A stretch of 64,000 nt of DNA from Epiperipatus broadwayi (GCA_028023455.1 JAQFVV010006208.1:7978963-8042962); one strand, 5' to 3'; positions 25,797 to 37,183 are shown, numbered from the stretch's first letter. Notes: generated by a model not told the origin, from the sequence alone. Numbers and translations: made by a program.

Positions 25797-27882
25797 CGCA
25801 TTGCTAAACGCGGAAGACCTTTTAGTGTCTGGGAATATGTGATGGAAACATGGTTGAAAATGTCACCTATTCTCTTTGAAGATTTTGAAAACAAAGAAAA
25901 GATATCAGAGAATAAAGGATTTGTCATTGGCTAGGAACATGATAAAAGACAGAATTCTGGACATGGCTAAAAATATAACTTATCAGCAAAAAATGGATAT
26001 AAATTCTTCTGACTTCCTGTCTCTCTGTCTTGATGAAACTACTGATATAACTGGATCCGCTCCTTCATCAATTTTTATTCGTTATTGTGGTGGGAATCAT
26101 ATTAAAGAGGAATTGACTAATACAACATCGTTAGCAACAACAACAAAAGAGGTGGATATTGGCAATGCAGTCGTAAATGCACTTACAGAAAAAGAAATTG
26201 ATTTAAACAAACTGGTATCAATTACTGCTGATGGTGCTTGTAGTATGATTGGAAAGGAAAATGGTTTCCTCAATTTATTCACCAAACAAATTGGTCATTC
26301 AGTTTTTGGTTTTCACTTTATTATATATCAGCAGATTTTATTAGCCAAGACTAGTTTCAAGTCTTTGGAAGACATTGTGAATTTTATATCTGTATGCACT
26401 TTAAATAAAAGAAAAATTTTGGAATTACTGCATGAGGTAAACTCAATCTATAATGGTTTACTTATTGTAGAATATGGAGACGTTGACTCTAGAAACATCC
26501 GGTTTTACAAAAACGGGAAGAGAGATGACCAAGATGGCGTAACGTATAGCCACACGTGGAACCAAAGGTTATAACAAATTGTCACAGAAACATTTATTAT
26601 CTACGGATAAATTTACGTTGAACCAACCAGAATTGTTCGGAGTAAATAGTGAATTTGAACTGTACAGAAAGAGGAAATAAATGGGATGTAAAGGTGACTC
26701 ATGAGAAGAAAACATTTCGGGAGTTCTATTTTGTATTGCCATGAGTAACCGAAGTTGTATTTTGAGAGACTTTAATTATATGTATATTTCTGAAGTTGTT
26801 GCTGTATTTTTTCTTATGCACATTTTATTATCTTAAACTTAGATTTTTTTTTGTATAATAACACACAACGTGTAACAAATAAATTGGCTTTAAGAAAGTA
26901 AAACTGTCTTCGACTCTAAATTAGTCAATTAGGTTTTCGGCTGAGATTGTTAACTTACCAAATACACTGCACTTATGTACAATAATGTTCGATGGTTAAG
27001 TAACAGAAAAGTTCTCCAAAGATTCATGGACTGTTTAGATGAGATTAAACTTTTTTTTTCATAATGAAAAAATTATGGAAAAATATAGTCAGTTACCGGA
27101 TGTCTAATGGCTTTGCAAATTAATGTTTCTCACTGACTTATGCTCATATTTGAGTGAATTAAATATTAAATTGCAAGGTATTAATAAGACAGTTATTGTT
27201 ATGTTCGATTTAATTGAAACATTTACAGTTAAAGTTTTCAACCGTGACGTTATTTCTAACACATTTAGGTATTTCTCAAATACAAAAAGTTCTTCTTAGA
27301 TATAAAAACTCATGAAAAATCAGATCAAGTTAAAATAACACAAGAATTTTCTGCAATAATTCAGGCAATAAGGAATGAATTTTTTTTTCAAGGTTGCAAG
27401 ACTTCAGGCAATTTGCAGAAACATTGAAATTTATTTTATGTCCTGATACCATCGGATTAGATAAACTTAATATAGAATTTTTTGAGTGACTCAACTTTGA
27501 AGATTTAGAAATGCAATTAATTGATTTTCAGTCTAGTTTCATATGAAAACAAAAATTTGTCGATTTAAGAAAGGGCGTAGAAGCAATTGAAAATGATCGG
27601 TTATTGAACACAATTAAAAAGAACACAGGATATGAAATGAGAAAAACTTGGAATGCCATTCCCAAAACCTATAACTGTTTTAAAAAAACTAGCAACTGCC
27701 GTACTATTTTCTCAACTTATGTTTGTGAGCCATTATTTTCTGAAATAAACTTTATAAAAGATAGTTATAGAAATAAGCTGACTGATAAATCAAGCGCAGC
27801 ATGTGCGTTGCTTAAAGTTACGACTTATGAACCCGATATACAACATTTGGCATCCAAAGTACAACAACAAAAATCTCATTAA
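25797..27882 (+). pseudogene. hAT transposase catalytic and dimerization region
   Basis: Starts with AKRGRPFSVWEYVMETWL (25800 on), then after a frame change FLSLCLDETTDI (26005-26050), where the acidic residues of the RNase H-like core are expected, ITADGACSMIG (26220-26250) and LVEYGDV-like text ending near 26484. After a 500-bp insert the reading resumes with VRWLSNRKVLQRFMDCLDEI (26987 on). The C-terminus (27604-27882) reads CEPLFSEINFIKDSYRNKLTD, the hAT dimerization region. Stops and shifts at several places make it inactive. Confidence 0.85.
26485..26986. mobile_element. Unidentified 500-bp insert in the hAT transposase
   Basis: The insert separates GGAGACGTT from GTTCGATGG, two adjacent codon blocks of the transposase. 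No long target duplication is visible. It starts near CATCCGG, contains CCAAGATGGCGTAACG (26529-26544, like a YY1-type CAAGATGGCG box) and AACAAATAAATTGGC near its right side, so it looks like a retroposed transcript or a short element. Source unknown. Confidence 0.45.
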
Positions 27883-28111
27883 TAAAAGTTATAATTAGTA
27901 TTGACTTTTATATGGCAAAATGTATTGTATACAATTATCTTGAGAATTTTTAAGTCAATTCCTTAATTTAATTTAATAAAATTTCATAACAATTAAATTT
28001 TTACCGTTTATTTCCTATTAAGACTTTCCTGGCACACCAGAGGTTGGACAAAAAAATAATTGTAATATTTGGCACGTGCACATAAAAGGGTTCGCCACCG
28101 CCGTCTTATAT

Positions 28112-28410
28112 CATCCCACAATGTTAATCTTTTTTGTTCTTTCTTCTTGCTTCCACTCATTATTTCATCCTTTAAAACATCCTTCATTAAACTATACTTT
28201 CTTTCTAATATATGTCCAATCCAGTTTCTCTTTCTATTTCTAAATTTCATCAATCTTTTATTTTTCATTTACTCTTTTCAAAACTGCATTTGTTTTTTCC
28301 ATTCTTTTCTATGTCCATATCTCAAAGGCTTCCAATCTGTTCCTAATTTTATTACTCGTTGTCCATGTTTCACAACCAAACCACAATGACTGTTGTAGTC
28401 ATACTCATAA
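28112..28410 (-). mobile_element. Second RTE-like LINE, 5' side of the hAT insertion
   Basis: Minus-strand reading includes RKRNWIGHILERK and KEQKRLTLWDDIR (28110-28268), the usual C-terminal end of RTE/CR1-like LINEs. Just upstream are decayed remains of the ETWT..RIEAFE block (28290-28390). The left part continues at 21772. Confidence 0.75.
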
Positions 28411-28545
28411 TAAAACAAGACTTAGTGGTTTCCCATTGCTTTTTCTGCTCACAATAACCTCCATAACATGTTTAATGCACTAAAAATCTACTTAAAACTG
28501 TTTTGATGTAAAAAAAAAAAAAATTAAAATAAAGTTATATATTAA

Positions 28546-28851
28546 GACCATGCACCTAAAAGATGAGTGGGCACTTTTGTCTTTTAAATAAATCTTGTGT
28601 TAAGATTTCTAAGCATAAGATGTTAACACTGACTCGTAAATCGAAAGATTTCATGTATATTAGTGTGTAATAGAATTTGTGGACTTAATCAGTGAGGTAT
28701 TTAATAGCCTTACGCTCTCAAATCAAAATGCTTTAGATTCTCCTATATAATTAAAAAGTACGTTGAAGATAAGAGGGGCGGTTCGTCTTTTAAATAAATC
28801 TTGTGCTAAGATTTGTAGAGGTCCCTAGTGTCGTTTTTCAGGCACATGGTC
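28546..28851. mobile_element. TTAA-flanked MITE, 306 bp
   Basis: Inverted ends GACCATGCACCTAAAA and TTTTTCAGGCACATGGTC, both next to TTAA (28542-28545, 28852-28855), which suggests a piggyBac-type target. Inside is a 30-bp direct repeat (GTCTTTTAAATAAATCTTGT at about 28578 and 28788). Confidence 0.65.
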
Positions 28852-29289
28852 TTAAAGTTATAGCCTTAATATATATTACGTTACGTAATGAGTATGAACT
28901 TTAAAAAATTAGGTATGCGTAAGCCTGTACAGTGTATTAAGTTAAATTTAATTATTATAATTTTAAAGTTATATAAATCCAGGAAGTCTCTCTTAGCATG
29001 CCTTCCTTTATCATGATTTCATAGATCCAGGGTTGAGTAATATTAGAAAGAGGGCCTTTGCAGTTTACCAAGTTTCCTTCAACAAAAGTTTTAAAATAAA
29101 ATTTTCGTAATGCACAAGTTTGCAATAAAAGAAAACAATACATCAAGTAATTTAAATATACTCCAGCCATTTTCTGATAATTATGATAGCAATGATAAAA
29201 GCCAGATTTTACTGTTTTTTAAATTATAAAGGGCTTTAATATCATCTATGTTCATTGTTACTTTTACAATGCCTTTTTTTACAATCTAA

Positions 29290-29330
29290 TATGACAGTTT
29301 CGATTGTCCCAGAAATCTTCTTCAGAACTT
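29290..29330 (-). ncRNA. Hammerhead-like motif, family F3
   Basis: Minus strand: CTGAAGA, A, stem II GATT...AATC around TCTGGGAC, GAAA, ACTGT, C. Stem I is weak. Confidence 0.5.
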
Positions 29331-29512
29331 CTACTTATACCCGAAAAAACTGGGGTAATCAAAACTGTCATATTAGGTTATAAAAAAAAAGCATTGTAAA
29401 AGTAATAAAGAACATAGATGTTATTAATATTATATGGATTTGGCAATGCAATAGGAAAGATAAAGTTATACTTCATAAAGAAGATAAAGAAAAGATTTGG
29501 AGATTAGAAGTT

Positions 29513-29545
29513 CTGAAGAAGATTGCTGGGGCAATCAAAACTGTC
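29513..29545 (+). ncRNA. Decayed hammerhead-like motif, family F3
   Basis: CTGAAGA, A, perfect stem II GATTGC-TGGG-GCAATC, AAAA in place of GAAA, ACTGT, C. Inverted partner of 29290-29330. Confidence 0.5.
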
Positions 29546-30202
29546 ATATTAGGTGGGAAAAAGCATTGTAAATGTAATAAAGAACACAGATGATATTAAT
29601 ATTATATGGATTTGGCAAGGCAATAGGAAAGATAAAGTTATATATAAAGGACTTTCTTAATTAATACTGAAAACAGTAAAAGGTAGCATTTGACTCCATG
29701 TCCATGACCCAAGATGTGAATCTTACAATAGCCTTAGATTGTTGTTTTAGGTATCTATGTCATAGCCAACCTAGAAATTGTTAAGAAGTGTAATAATTTC
29801 ATTATTCTTTTTTGTAGATTAAAGGTTTTAGTCTACAATTGATTACTGAAGAACTATTTTACCTACTTTTTACAGTACAATAGTAATAAGTAATTATATA
29901 TTGAATTATAAGTGTCAAATTAACTCAACCCACATCTTTGGCACCATTCACTTTATATAAATATAGTAATGACTATTAATAATCATTTACTAAACTAGAG
30001 ATTATCTCTAGGACAGATATAAACTTTAAATCAATTAAAGATTAATATATCTGACTTTTAAATTAAACACACAAACAAATGGAGTTATTCAAATTTTTTT
30101 TCCCTTGTGTAATATAATTATAAATATATTAAATAACCGCAATATTACCACATATTGTTTTAAATTCATATAAATAAATATACAATAAATGATAAATGAC
30201 TC

Positions 30203-30242
30203 CCAAGATGCATTTCGTGCTGAACCAGCACTCATCAGTTGG
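30203..30242 (-). ncRNA. Type I hammerhead motif, family F2, all core bases present
   Basis: Minus strand: stem I CCAA/TTGG, CTGATGA, five-pair stem II GTGCT-GGTTC-AGCAC, GAAA, palindromic stem III ATGCAT, cleavage base C. Left arm of the 29976-30812 palindrome. Confidence 0.78.
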
Positions 30243-30374
30243 CCCAGGTCACTATCTCTCACATATATCTTCATTATATGAAAAATATTTATCTATATTA
30301 AATAATTACATTTTGAATTACAATATAAATATTTTTCATATAATAAAGATATATATGAGCAATAGTGACCTGAA

Positions 30375-30414
30375 CCAATTGATGAGTGCTGATTCAGCAT
30401 GAAATGCATCTTGG
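30375..30414 (+). ncRNA. Hammerhead motif, family F2, one core change
   Basis: CCAA, TTGATGA (C3 to U), GTGCT-GATTC-AGCAT, GAAA, ATGCAT, C, TTGG. Right arm of the same palindrome. Confidence 0.68.
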
Positions 30415-30490
30415 GGGGTCATTTGTCTTTTATTGTATCTTTATTTATATGAATTTAAAAGAATATGGTAATATTGTGGTTATTTAATAT

Positions 30491-30644
30491 ATCACATGAT
30501 CACCATCTCTTATACTAGCACATAATTGTTGTAAACAAAGGCAAAACTCTCCATACAGTAGTGCCACCCTGTGCCAACCAGAGTAATCAATGGATGCCAG
30601 AAGGCATGTGCATAAAATCCCTATCTAGTGCCAGTTTTGCCTTT
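30491..30644. repeat. F1 short hairpin with 12-bp target duplication
   Basis: Flanked by GTTATTTAATAT on both sides (30479-30490, 30645-30656). Inserted in the right arm of the F2 palindrome, so younger than it. The hammerhead tip is deleted. Confidence 0.85.
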
Positions 30645-30999
30645 GTTATTTAATATATTTATAAATATATTACACGAGGGAAAAAGAAATGTGAATAACC
30701 CCATTTAATTGTGTGTTTAATTTTAAAAATGAGATATATTAATCTTTAATTGAGTTTTAAAATTTGTATCTGTCCTAGAGATAATCTCTAGTTTAGTAAA
30801 TGATTACTGATATTTTAGTGATTTATAATAGTATCTGCCGTTATCTAAATTATAAATATGAATGTGTTATACGCCAATTAACAATTACCCAAAGTCGAGT
30901 GATTCTAATTTATTACTAAGCTCCCAAAAAGCTTTACAAGTATTGGTAAGAAATGGTTGTAAGCATAAATATTATTTGCACATCTACTTCATGCTGAAC

Positions 31000-31840
31000 C
31001 AAAACAAAATGGAAGATATTTCCAGCAGTACAATATAATATATTTAACAATACAATATGCATATAATAAGTGTAACAATGCTCAAAGCTAAATGGGTTTA
31101 TAAGTAATCATTAAAATCAGTCAACACTTGGACAATTCCAATATCAATAACAATTAACAATCTCAATCTGTTGCCATGGAAACCTTTTAATAGTAAAGGT
31201 GGAATCTCTTCTTCATTTATAATCTAATATATCTATATAGGCACTAAAGTAATACTTTGGGTGCAATTTGAAAATTGTAATTGCATTGTGTAATGTTATA
31301 ATTGTCTATTTATGAATCTACATTCAAAACAGGTTATATTTATCTGTTTAAGATTTGATTTAAACTTCTCTGTATCAATAATTTTAATCTCAGTGGTCAA
31401 GTTGAAATCTTTAGCGTCCATATAAATATATTGGATGATTAATAAAAATGAGATTTTGCCTTTATTATTAAAACTAGGTTGCCATGACAACAGATTGAGT
31501 TTATTGCTTGTTATTGATACTGTCTAAGTAATGGTTGATTTTAATGAATATACATGTGTATCTGACAGGTGTAATATTACAAATATAAGTATGTATTTTT
31601 TTATTGTTATGTTATTATTTATAGTCTCTTTATCAAAAAAAAAAAAATTCATTCCATCAATCTCTTTTCATCTCATCTAATCATGCAATCTATTCTCTCT
31701 ATAGTTTTATCTATTATGCATATTAATTGTAATAAATTTAAAGTATCCTTTATTTAAAAATAGATACTAGCATGTAAACAAACTGAAAACAATCAAATGG
31801 AATTCCAAAAAAGAGTAAGGTAATTGAGCTTGTCATTGAA
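31000..31840. other. Diverged inverted repeat, no gene
   Basis: CAATCTGTTGCCATGGAAAC (31163) mirrors GGTTGCCATGACAACAGATTG (31478), pointing to an old foldback element of about 0.5 kb. A related block, CAAACTGTTGTCAAGGC, is at 56017. Confidence 0.5.
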
Positions 31841-31843
31841 TTA

Positions 31844-32110
31844 ATGTTATAGAACTATATTTATGTTATAGAACCATATTTATGTTACAGAACTATATTT
31901 ATGTTATAGAACCATATTTATGTTATAGAACCATATTTATGTTATAGAACCATATTTATGTTATAGAACTATATTTATGTTATAGAACCATATTTATGTT
32001 ATAGAACCATATTTATGTTATAGAACCATATTTATGTTATAGAACCATATTTATGTTATAGAACTATATTTATGTTATAGAACCATATTTATGTTATAGA
32101 ACTATATTTA
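31844..32110 (+). repeat. 19-bp satellite, 14 copies
   Basis: Unit ATGTTATAGAACCATATTT with a C/T variant in ACCAT/ACTAT. The 267-bp length equals 14 units. Confidence 0.92.
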
Positions 32111-32636
32111 GAATTTATTGACAAGACATATATGTATAAGTATTTATGTCGTATAACTATATGTAATAATTGAATTACAATCTAAATGATCTATAACAAT
32201 CTGATTAAAACATAACCCCTCATAAGTTGGCATATGTCTGTAATATTATTATACTATTTTTGAAATAAACAAAGATAAAACATTATCACATTCAACAACA
32301 TTCTACCTACACAGATAGTTAACCAGAATAATTCAGAACATTAATATTATATAATACTGCATTAACCAAATATCTCTTAATACCAGTTTATTAAAGTATA
32401 ATGAACAGCAGTAGCCCCCCTCTCCCCATTGTTACAGTTTTAAACCCCAAATTTCTCACCGATAAAGGCAAAAATCAGAAACTGGTCTAGCTATAAAAAC
32501 ATTATACTACCATCTGATAAATTACTGACTGATCAATTTTATAATAGATTATAGTACAGAGAAAAAGTGGTTTCCAGTTAAATTTCTATATTACTAAGAA
32601 AAACGGTGTGTCAAATGTCTGATGTGAAGAATAGCT

Positions 32637-33310
32637 TTATATCACATGATCACCACTCTTTCCTGCTTATATAAGCAGAGGCAAAACTCTTCATACAGTA
32701 ACACCACCCAATGCAAACCAAAATAATCAATGGATGCAGAAAGATTTTAGACACAAACCTTCTTGCATCCATTGATTACTTTGGCTTGCACTGAGTGGTG
32801 CCACTGTATGGACAGTTCTGCCTCTCTGTAACAGTTGTGTAAGCATAAAGAATGGTGATTTTGTGATGTTTACTGGTTTAAAACTAATCCTGTTCAATAG
32901 GATTATGTTAACTGTGGTTATTAAAGAACTAAATATACCAAAATGTATGGATGCTGAACTAGAACAAAATACACCAAAATGTATGGATGCTAAACTGAGT
33001 TCAGATCTTATGACTATATAAGTAAATGAGTTTGAATTGAAAACATTATTGTGCTTTAATTTTGAACTTGAAGTCTTTTATTCAGCTGAAACGCTAAAAG
33101 GTAGTTGTTGGAGGATTGCATTAGATCTTAAGATCTAGATGCAATGCTCTGAGATTGAAGGATCCTAACTGATGACAGCCACAAGCTAGAAACTAGACTT
33201 GAGATAGTGAATGAATGAGCACTAGATGGGAATTTTATGCCCAAATCTTCCGGCACCCATTGATTACTTTGGCTTGCATTGAGTTGTGCTACTGTACAGA
33301 GTTTTGTACA
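32637..33310. repeat. F1 repeat, two joined units
   Basis: A short hairpin (32637-32884) followed by a single unit (to 33310) with the hammerhead at 33163. Confidence 0.75.
33163..33204 (+). ncRNA. Decayed hammerhead motif, family F1
   Basis: CTGATGA (33169-33175), AGC-CACAA-GCT stem II, GAAA, CTAG, then AC where TC is expected, so U16.1 is lost. Confidence 0.55.
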
Positions 33311-33597
33311 GAAAGGATACATATAATGAAGTTATGGAAGAATAAATATGAAAAAGTGATTATACAGAAAGTGAATTATTGGTTTTTAGGCTGGCTTTGG
33401 GAAAAGATAAGGGGAATTTAGATATAAAGGCTATAGAGTTGACAAAGATTATGTTGTGGAATGGGATGGAGCAGAATATGGGGGAATGGAAAATAAAGTG
33501 GCTAACAGGCTTATCTGGGCATAATTGCTGAGATATTCTTGACTTCGTTTAAGGAGAAGCCACATACATCACATCACATCACATCTGTGTTAACAGA
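33303..33597 (+). mobile_element. 3' end of the FADD-box LINE
   Basis: Matches the last ~275 bp of the LINE at 41.7-43.6 kb, including the end of the coding part and the 3' untranslated region, and ends in the same CATCA-rich tail. It is 5' truncated and abuts the hairpin repeat ending near 33310. Confidence 0.85.
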
Positions 33598-33879
33598 GCT
33601 TTATACAGAACAGAAATATGCAGTACTACTAAATAAAATTAAAACAAGCAGAACCTTTTGAAATGTGGATTTGTTAAAAAAGAAATGACAGAGAGATAAG
33701 GATTAGAAGGATTGAAGTATTTTAATGGGGGGGGGGGCATTTTATTAGATTGCGTAATTTTTTAAAGAAGAAATAATCAAAAATGTATTTAAAGACAAAA
33801 AAAAAGAAAAGAAAATGAGTACTTAAAGAAAAGAATATATAAGAGAAAGGCTTGAAAAAAGTGGGAATGAGTAATAAAG

Positions 33880-34620
33880 AAACAATATATATATGTGTGT
33901 GAGAGAGAGATGATAATCTGGTCCAACTGATAAGTGCTGGTTCTGCATGAAATACATATGTTGGGGATCATCTATCTTTTTCACATGTATGTGGTCATGT
34001 GTGTCTGTTGTTGAGATGGGGTGGAGAATTATATAGACTGAAAAATCCTAAGTTCAAATCCCCCTATTTACTTATATAGGAAACATTCACTATGCTGAAT
34101 GAATAGGCTAATTACATATTGCCGTGGACATAGGTTACATCTATAAGTTCAGCCCATCCCTTTCCTATTAATATATGGATATGTAATGATTCAATAATAT
34201 GAGGGTTTAGATTGATGCAATGTCTATATAGGTATGACTACAACATCAAATCCACCAAGGATTTTGGGCATTCCATCACTGGTTTTTCAACGAAATGAAC
34301 GGTTGAATAGTTGGAAGGGTGAGAAGATTGAAGGCTGTCCATTTATGCTTAAGGAATTGCGATCTTAATATAAGCTGAGCACTGATTGTACATATGCATG
34401 GAAAGCGATGATCTGGCCCAAATGATGGGTGCTAGTTCTGCGCAAATATGTATATTGGGGATCATCTGTCTTTTTCGCATGTACATTGCCATGTGTGTTG
34501 GTTGAGATGGAGTGGAGGACAAATGTAGATTGAAAAATCAAAGTTCAAAACCCTCTATTTATTTATATAGAAAACTTTTCAGTACACTGAACGAATAGAC
34601 TAACTGAAAAAGTATTTATC
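33880..34620. repeat. F2 repeats, two decayed units
   Basis: GATAATCTGGTCCAACTGAT at 33912 and GATGATCTGGCCCAAATGAT at 34408 mark two units about 496 bp apart, each followed by GGGGATCATC and a pyrimidine stretch. Confidence 0.65.
33923..33964 (+). ncRNA. Decayed hammerhead motif, family F2
   Basis: CCAA/TTGG, CTGATAA (G8 to A), stem II present, GAAA, ATACATAT, then G at the cleavage position. Probably inactive. Confidence 0.55.
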
Positions 34621-34639
34621 TATAAATAACAGAAATATA

Positions 34640-35700
34640 TCTCTTGTGTAATATATTGCACCAGTAGAGGCTTGAGATTAAATATATTTGGGTTGATTCT
34701 AAACAAAATGAAAAAAAGACGTCAAGTGAATAGAATGTTACGCTCAATCGGGGCATTACTGGGTGCTATAATGCCAAAAGACTTCCTAAGCAATTTACCG
34801 TATGATACCTTTTTGTTTACAGCAATGCGCTACGATTCTTACTTTCCGTGAAACATTTATATCTATTCGTAAATTCCAGTCATGTGACATTACTGCTCCG
34901 AAATAGCAGACTGCATGCAACACTTGTACTCTATTGATCAAAACTGAGATTTTTCTTTTTCTTTTACTTTACTCAGCTGAGAATAGATGCAGGAATCCTT
35001 AGCTCGAGTTCACCACTTTATCACCGTGCAAAACCTACGTGGCAAGTCTTTCCTTCCACACTATTTAATTTTACATTTCTTTTTGACTTATCTGGACATG
35101 AAAATATTTTGAAACTGGATACACTTCATTTCTAAGCTCTATATTCTTCTTCGATGATAACTTTTTTGTTTATATTTACTTTCGTTCTTAACCTAAATGA
35201 TCGAATCTAACGATAATATAATCAATCTTCAAGTCGGTCATTGTATCGGATTGAAAATCACGTAATAAATTGATTATAAAGTCCCTCCACCCTCAGTCCA
35301 AATATATACGGTATCAGACCAGCCATTTAAACTATTTTACTTATGAAATGTGAATTATAAGATCTTTGTTCAATTCTTAATCACAGTTTGAGTAAAGGTT
35401 TATTTATTATCAACATATTTCCTTTCCTCTCAAATTTGCAGCAGGCTAAATATATATGTCTTTTTTTACTCTTTTTTCTTTTAAAAAGTGCTATTTAAAA
35501 CTCCCATTACTGCAAACATATTTTTAAAATTACGGGATTACTTTTTTTTTTTTGTCATATGGTTTAATTAGTTTGCAAAGACTGTTTTAACTAATGAATA
35601 ATAAAAGCAACTTCAAAATGTTTATTACAGTCTCTAAATTTTCTTTCTAAAACTTCATATAAAATTATAATTAAATAATAATAATAATTTGAAAAATAAA
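34640..35700. other. Unique stretch downstream of the tensin C2 exons
   Basis: No repeat of the families above and no confident exon. CpG-containing segments (for example 34735-35060) stand out against the AT-rich background, so regulatory sequence or an untranslated exon is possible. Confidence 0.35.
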
Positions 35701-35705
35701 CATAC

Positions 35706-35771
35706 CTTGTAATTTAAGGGGACTCGAAGAAAAAAGAAGCTCAAGCCTGCCATCTGGTGGAAATCGTTCAT
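35706..35771 (-). CDS. TNS: Tensin exon: C-terminal end of the C2 domain
   Basis: A 66-bp exon on the minus strand, with acceptor TTTTTTTAG (AG at 35773-35772) and donor GTATG (35705-35701). It enters and leaves in phase 1. When joined to the exon at 46274-46479 the junction codon becomes GAT, giving NACK-DERFPPDGRLELLFSS, the closing strand of the tensin C2 domain. The phase match across a 10.5 kb intron is strong support for both exons. The downstream part of the gene (linker, SH2 and PTB domains) should lie at lower coordinates. I could not find those exons in 1-35700, so they may be beyond the window or hidden in the unique stretch at 34640-35700. Confidence 0.85.
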
Positions 35772-35894
35772 CTAAAAAAAGAATAAAGGCAGAGTAAAAA
35801 TAAAATTTATAATTATTTTTCTCGACTTATTATAAGTTACATTACTTTTAACAAATCTACCGTAATTTTCATAAACAACACAACAAAAAAACAC

Positions 35895-35928
35895 CTGCCG
35901 TTGTTGCATTTTCCATGATTCACTGAAA
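35895..35928 (-). CDS. TNS: Possible alternative first coding exon of tensin
   Basis: A 34-bp candidate exon on the minus strand lies between a TTTTCAG acceptor (35930-35929) and a GTGT donor (35894-35891). It holds ATCATGG, a fair start context, and codes MENATTA plus one base. That leaves phase 1, so it joins in frame to the C2 exon 123 bp downstream to give MENATTA-DERFPP. If used, it would make a tensin lacking the phosphatase-like domain and most of C2. Alternatively it is a cryptic exon or chance. A second acceptor six bases further in (CAG at 35925-35923) leaves the ATG intact. No upstream untranslated exon or promoter was identified. Confidence 0.4.
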
Positions 35929-36573
35929 CTGAAAATTAAAAAAAAAAAAACAATAATTAAACTATTGTTTTAGCCACGTTATTCTAATTTTTTTCAGGAT
36001 AAATTCCTAAAAAATAAAAATTGGCAAAAAAAAAAAAAAAAATTAAACGTTATATATATAATTTCCCAATTATTTATTTATTTCGATCGCCAGAATGTAG
36101 CTTTATAAATAATGGTTCATAGACAAATTTTTAACAAGCTTTCTCATCATCGTCATCACATTCAACCATTATCGATTCACTGCAGAATGGTCTCTCCAAG
36201 TTTAATCCATATTCTCCGATCTCCAGCCTCTCTTCTTCACATTCATCCATCCATCTCACATGTGGATTCTTTCTAGGTCTTTTATAACCGCTTGGAATCC
36301 AGTTCAAGATTTCAACTGTTTATCTACTATCACCTCTTCCACAAATATGTCTAGCCCGACTCCACTTCAGACTCTTAATTCTTTCAGTGATGCCAGTAAC
36401 ACCTGTTTGTTCTCCCACTCATGTATTTTGTTTTCGATCTCTTCCTGTTACTCCTAACATGGTTTGAAGTCTCTTTATCACTCTTCTGTTAAGTGTCCAA
36501 GTCTCAGATCCTTAAGTAAGAAATGATAGGACACATTTACTTAAAACCTTCCTTTTCAAATATCTAGATATAT

Positions 36574-36737
36574 GTTATCTAATGAGTGCCAGTAGCTCTT
36601 AACAAGCTTTTCAGAATATCCCCAATCCCAGACCGGTTTCTGCTTCTGGCTTCCTCAGTAAGGTGCTACAATACTCAAGCATTAGATTTAAAATACGAGG
36701 CCAAGTCCAGCACTTTATTTAATGATTAACTATTAAG
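36574..36737. repeat. F8 element with 9-bp target duplication
   Basis: Flanked by TAGATATAT (36565-36573, 36738-36746), inserted in the RTE LINE. Carries the hammerhead at 36626. Confidence 0.8.
36626..36664 (-). ncRNA. Hammerhead motif, family F8
   Basis: Minus strand: CTGAGGA, short GC/GC stem II with CAGAA loop, GAAA, palindromic ACCGGT, C, TGGGA. The core is complete but stems I and II are weak. Confidence 0.55.
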
Positions 36738-37183
36738 TAGATATATTTCCTTTCCATATTAAGTTATTTCTACCAAAAGTACTCCAACCAAATTTAATCC
36801 CATGATTAATTTCATCCATTATGTTTCCATCTGTAGTAATAATCTGAGAAAGGTATTTGCAGTTGTTAACTTCTTCTAACTCAATATTATCAATCTTGAT
36901 TTTTATTTTTTGAGAAAATCCTTTAAACATTACTGTAGAATTTTTTAATATTTACCTTTTGACCTACATTCTTACTTTCATTTGATAACTCTTGCAACAT
37001 TTCCTGAAGCTCTAAAGCTTTATTTGCAAAAACAACTACATCATCTGCAAAATCTAAATGACTCAAATAATCTCCATTTACTTTTGTTGTACATCCTTCT
37101 CAATGTTAATCTTGTTACTATCATTATGTAATCTAATTGTTGGTGTTGTACTTTTATAAATATTCTTCAGAAGATAACAATAT

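Larger units (their letters stand above)
21773..28103 (+). mobile_element. Complete hAT DNA transposon (ZBED-type), 6.3 kb
   Basis: Terminal inverted repeats CAGCGGTGGCGAACC (left) and GGTTCGCCACCGCCG (right) are flanked by a perfect 8-bp target duplication TCTTATAT (21765-21772 and 28104-28111), the hAT hallmark. Just inside the left end is TATGGCACGCGTG, and inside the right end GGCACGTGC. It encodes a broken transposase of the ZBED5/FAM200-like hAT group. It carries an RTE LINE (22527-24891), a palindromic repeat at about 25100-25790 and an unidentified 500-bp insert at 26485-26986. It sits in an older LINE. Confidence 0.93.
29265..29625. repeat. F3 inverted repeat
   Basis: Two units in opposite orientation plus a partial third, sharing the outer block ATTAATATTATATGGATTTG and AAAGTAATAAAGAACA with 49.6 kb. 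Confidence 0.65.
29976..30812. repeat. F2 giant palindrome
   Basis: Outer ends ATTTACTAAACTAGAG and CTCTAGTTTAGTAAAT. Arms of about 340 bp, right arm lengthened by the F1 insertion. Hammerheads at 30203 (minus) and 30375 (plus). Confidence 0.82.

Noticed and set aside
31844-32110. CRISPR array
   Set aside because: Units are contiguous with no spacers, and the DNA is eukaryotic.
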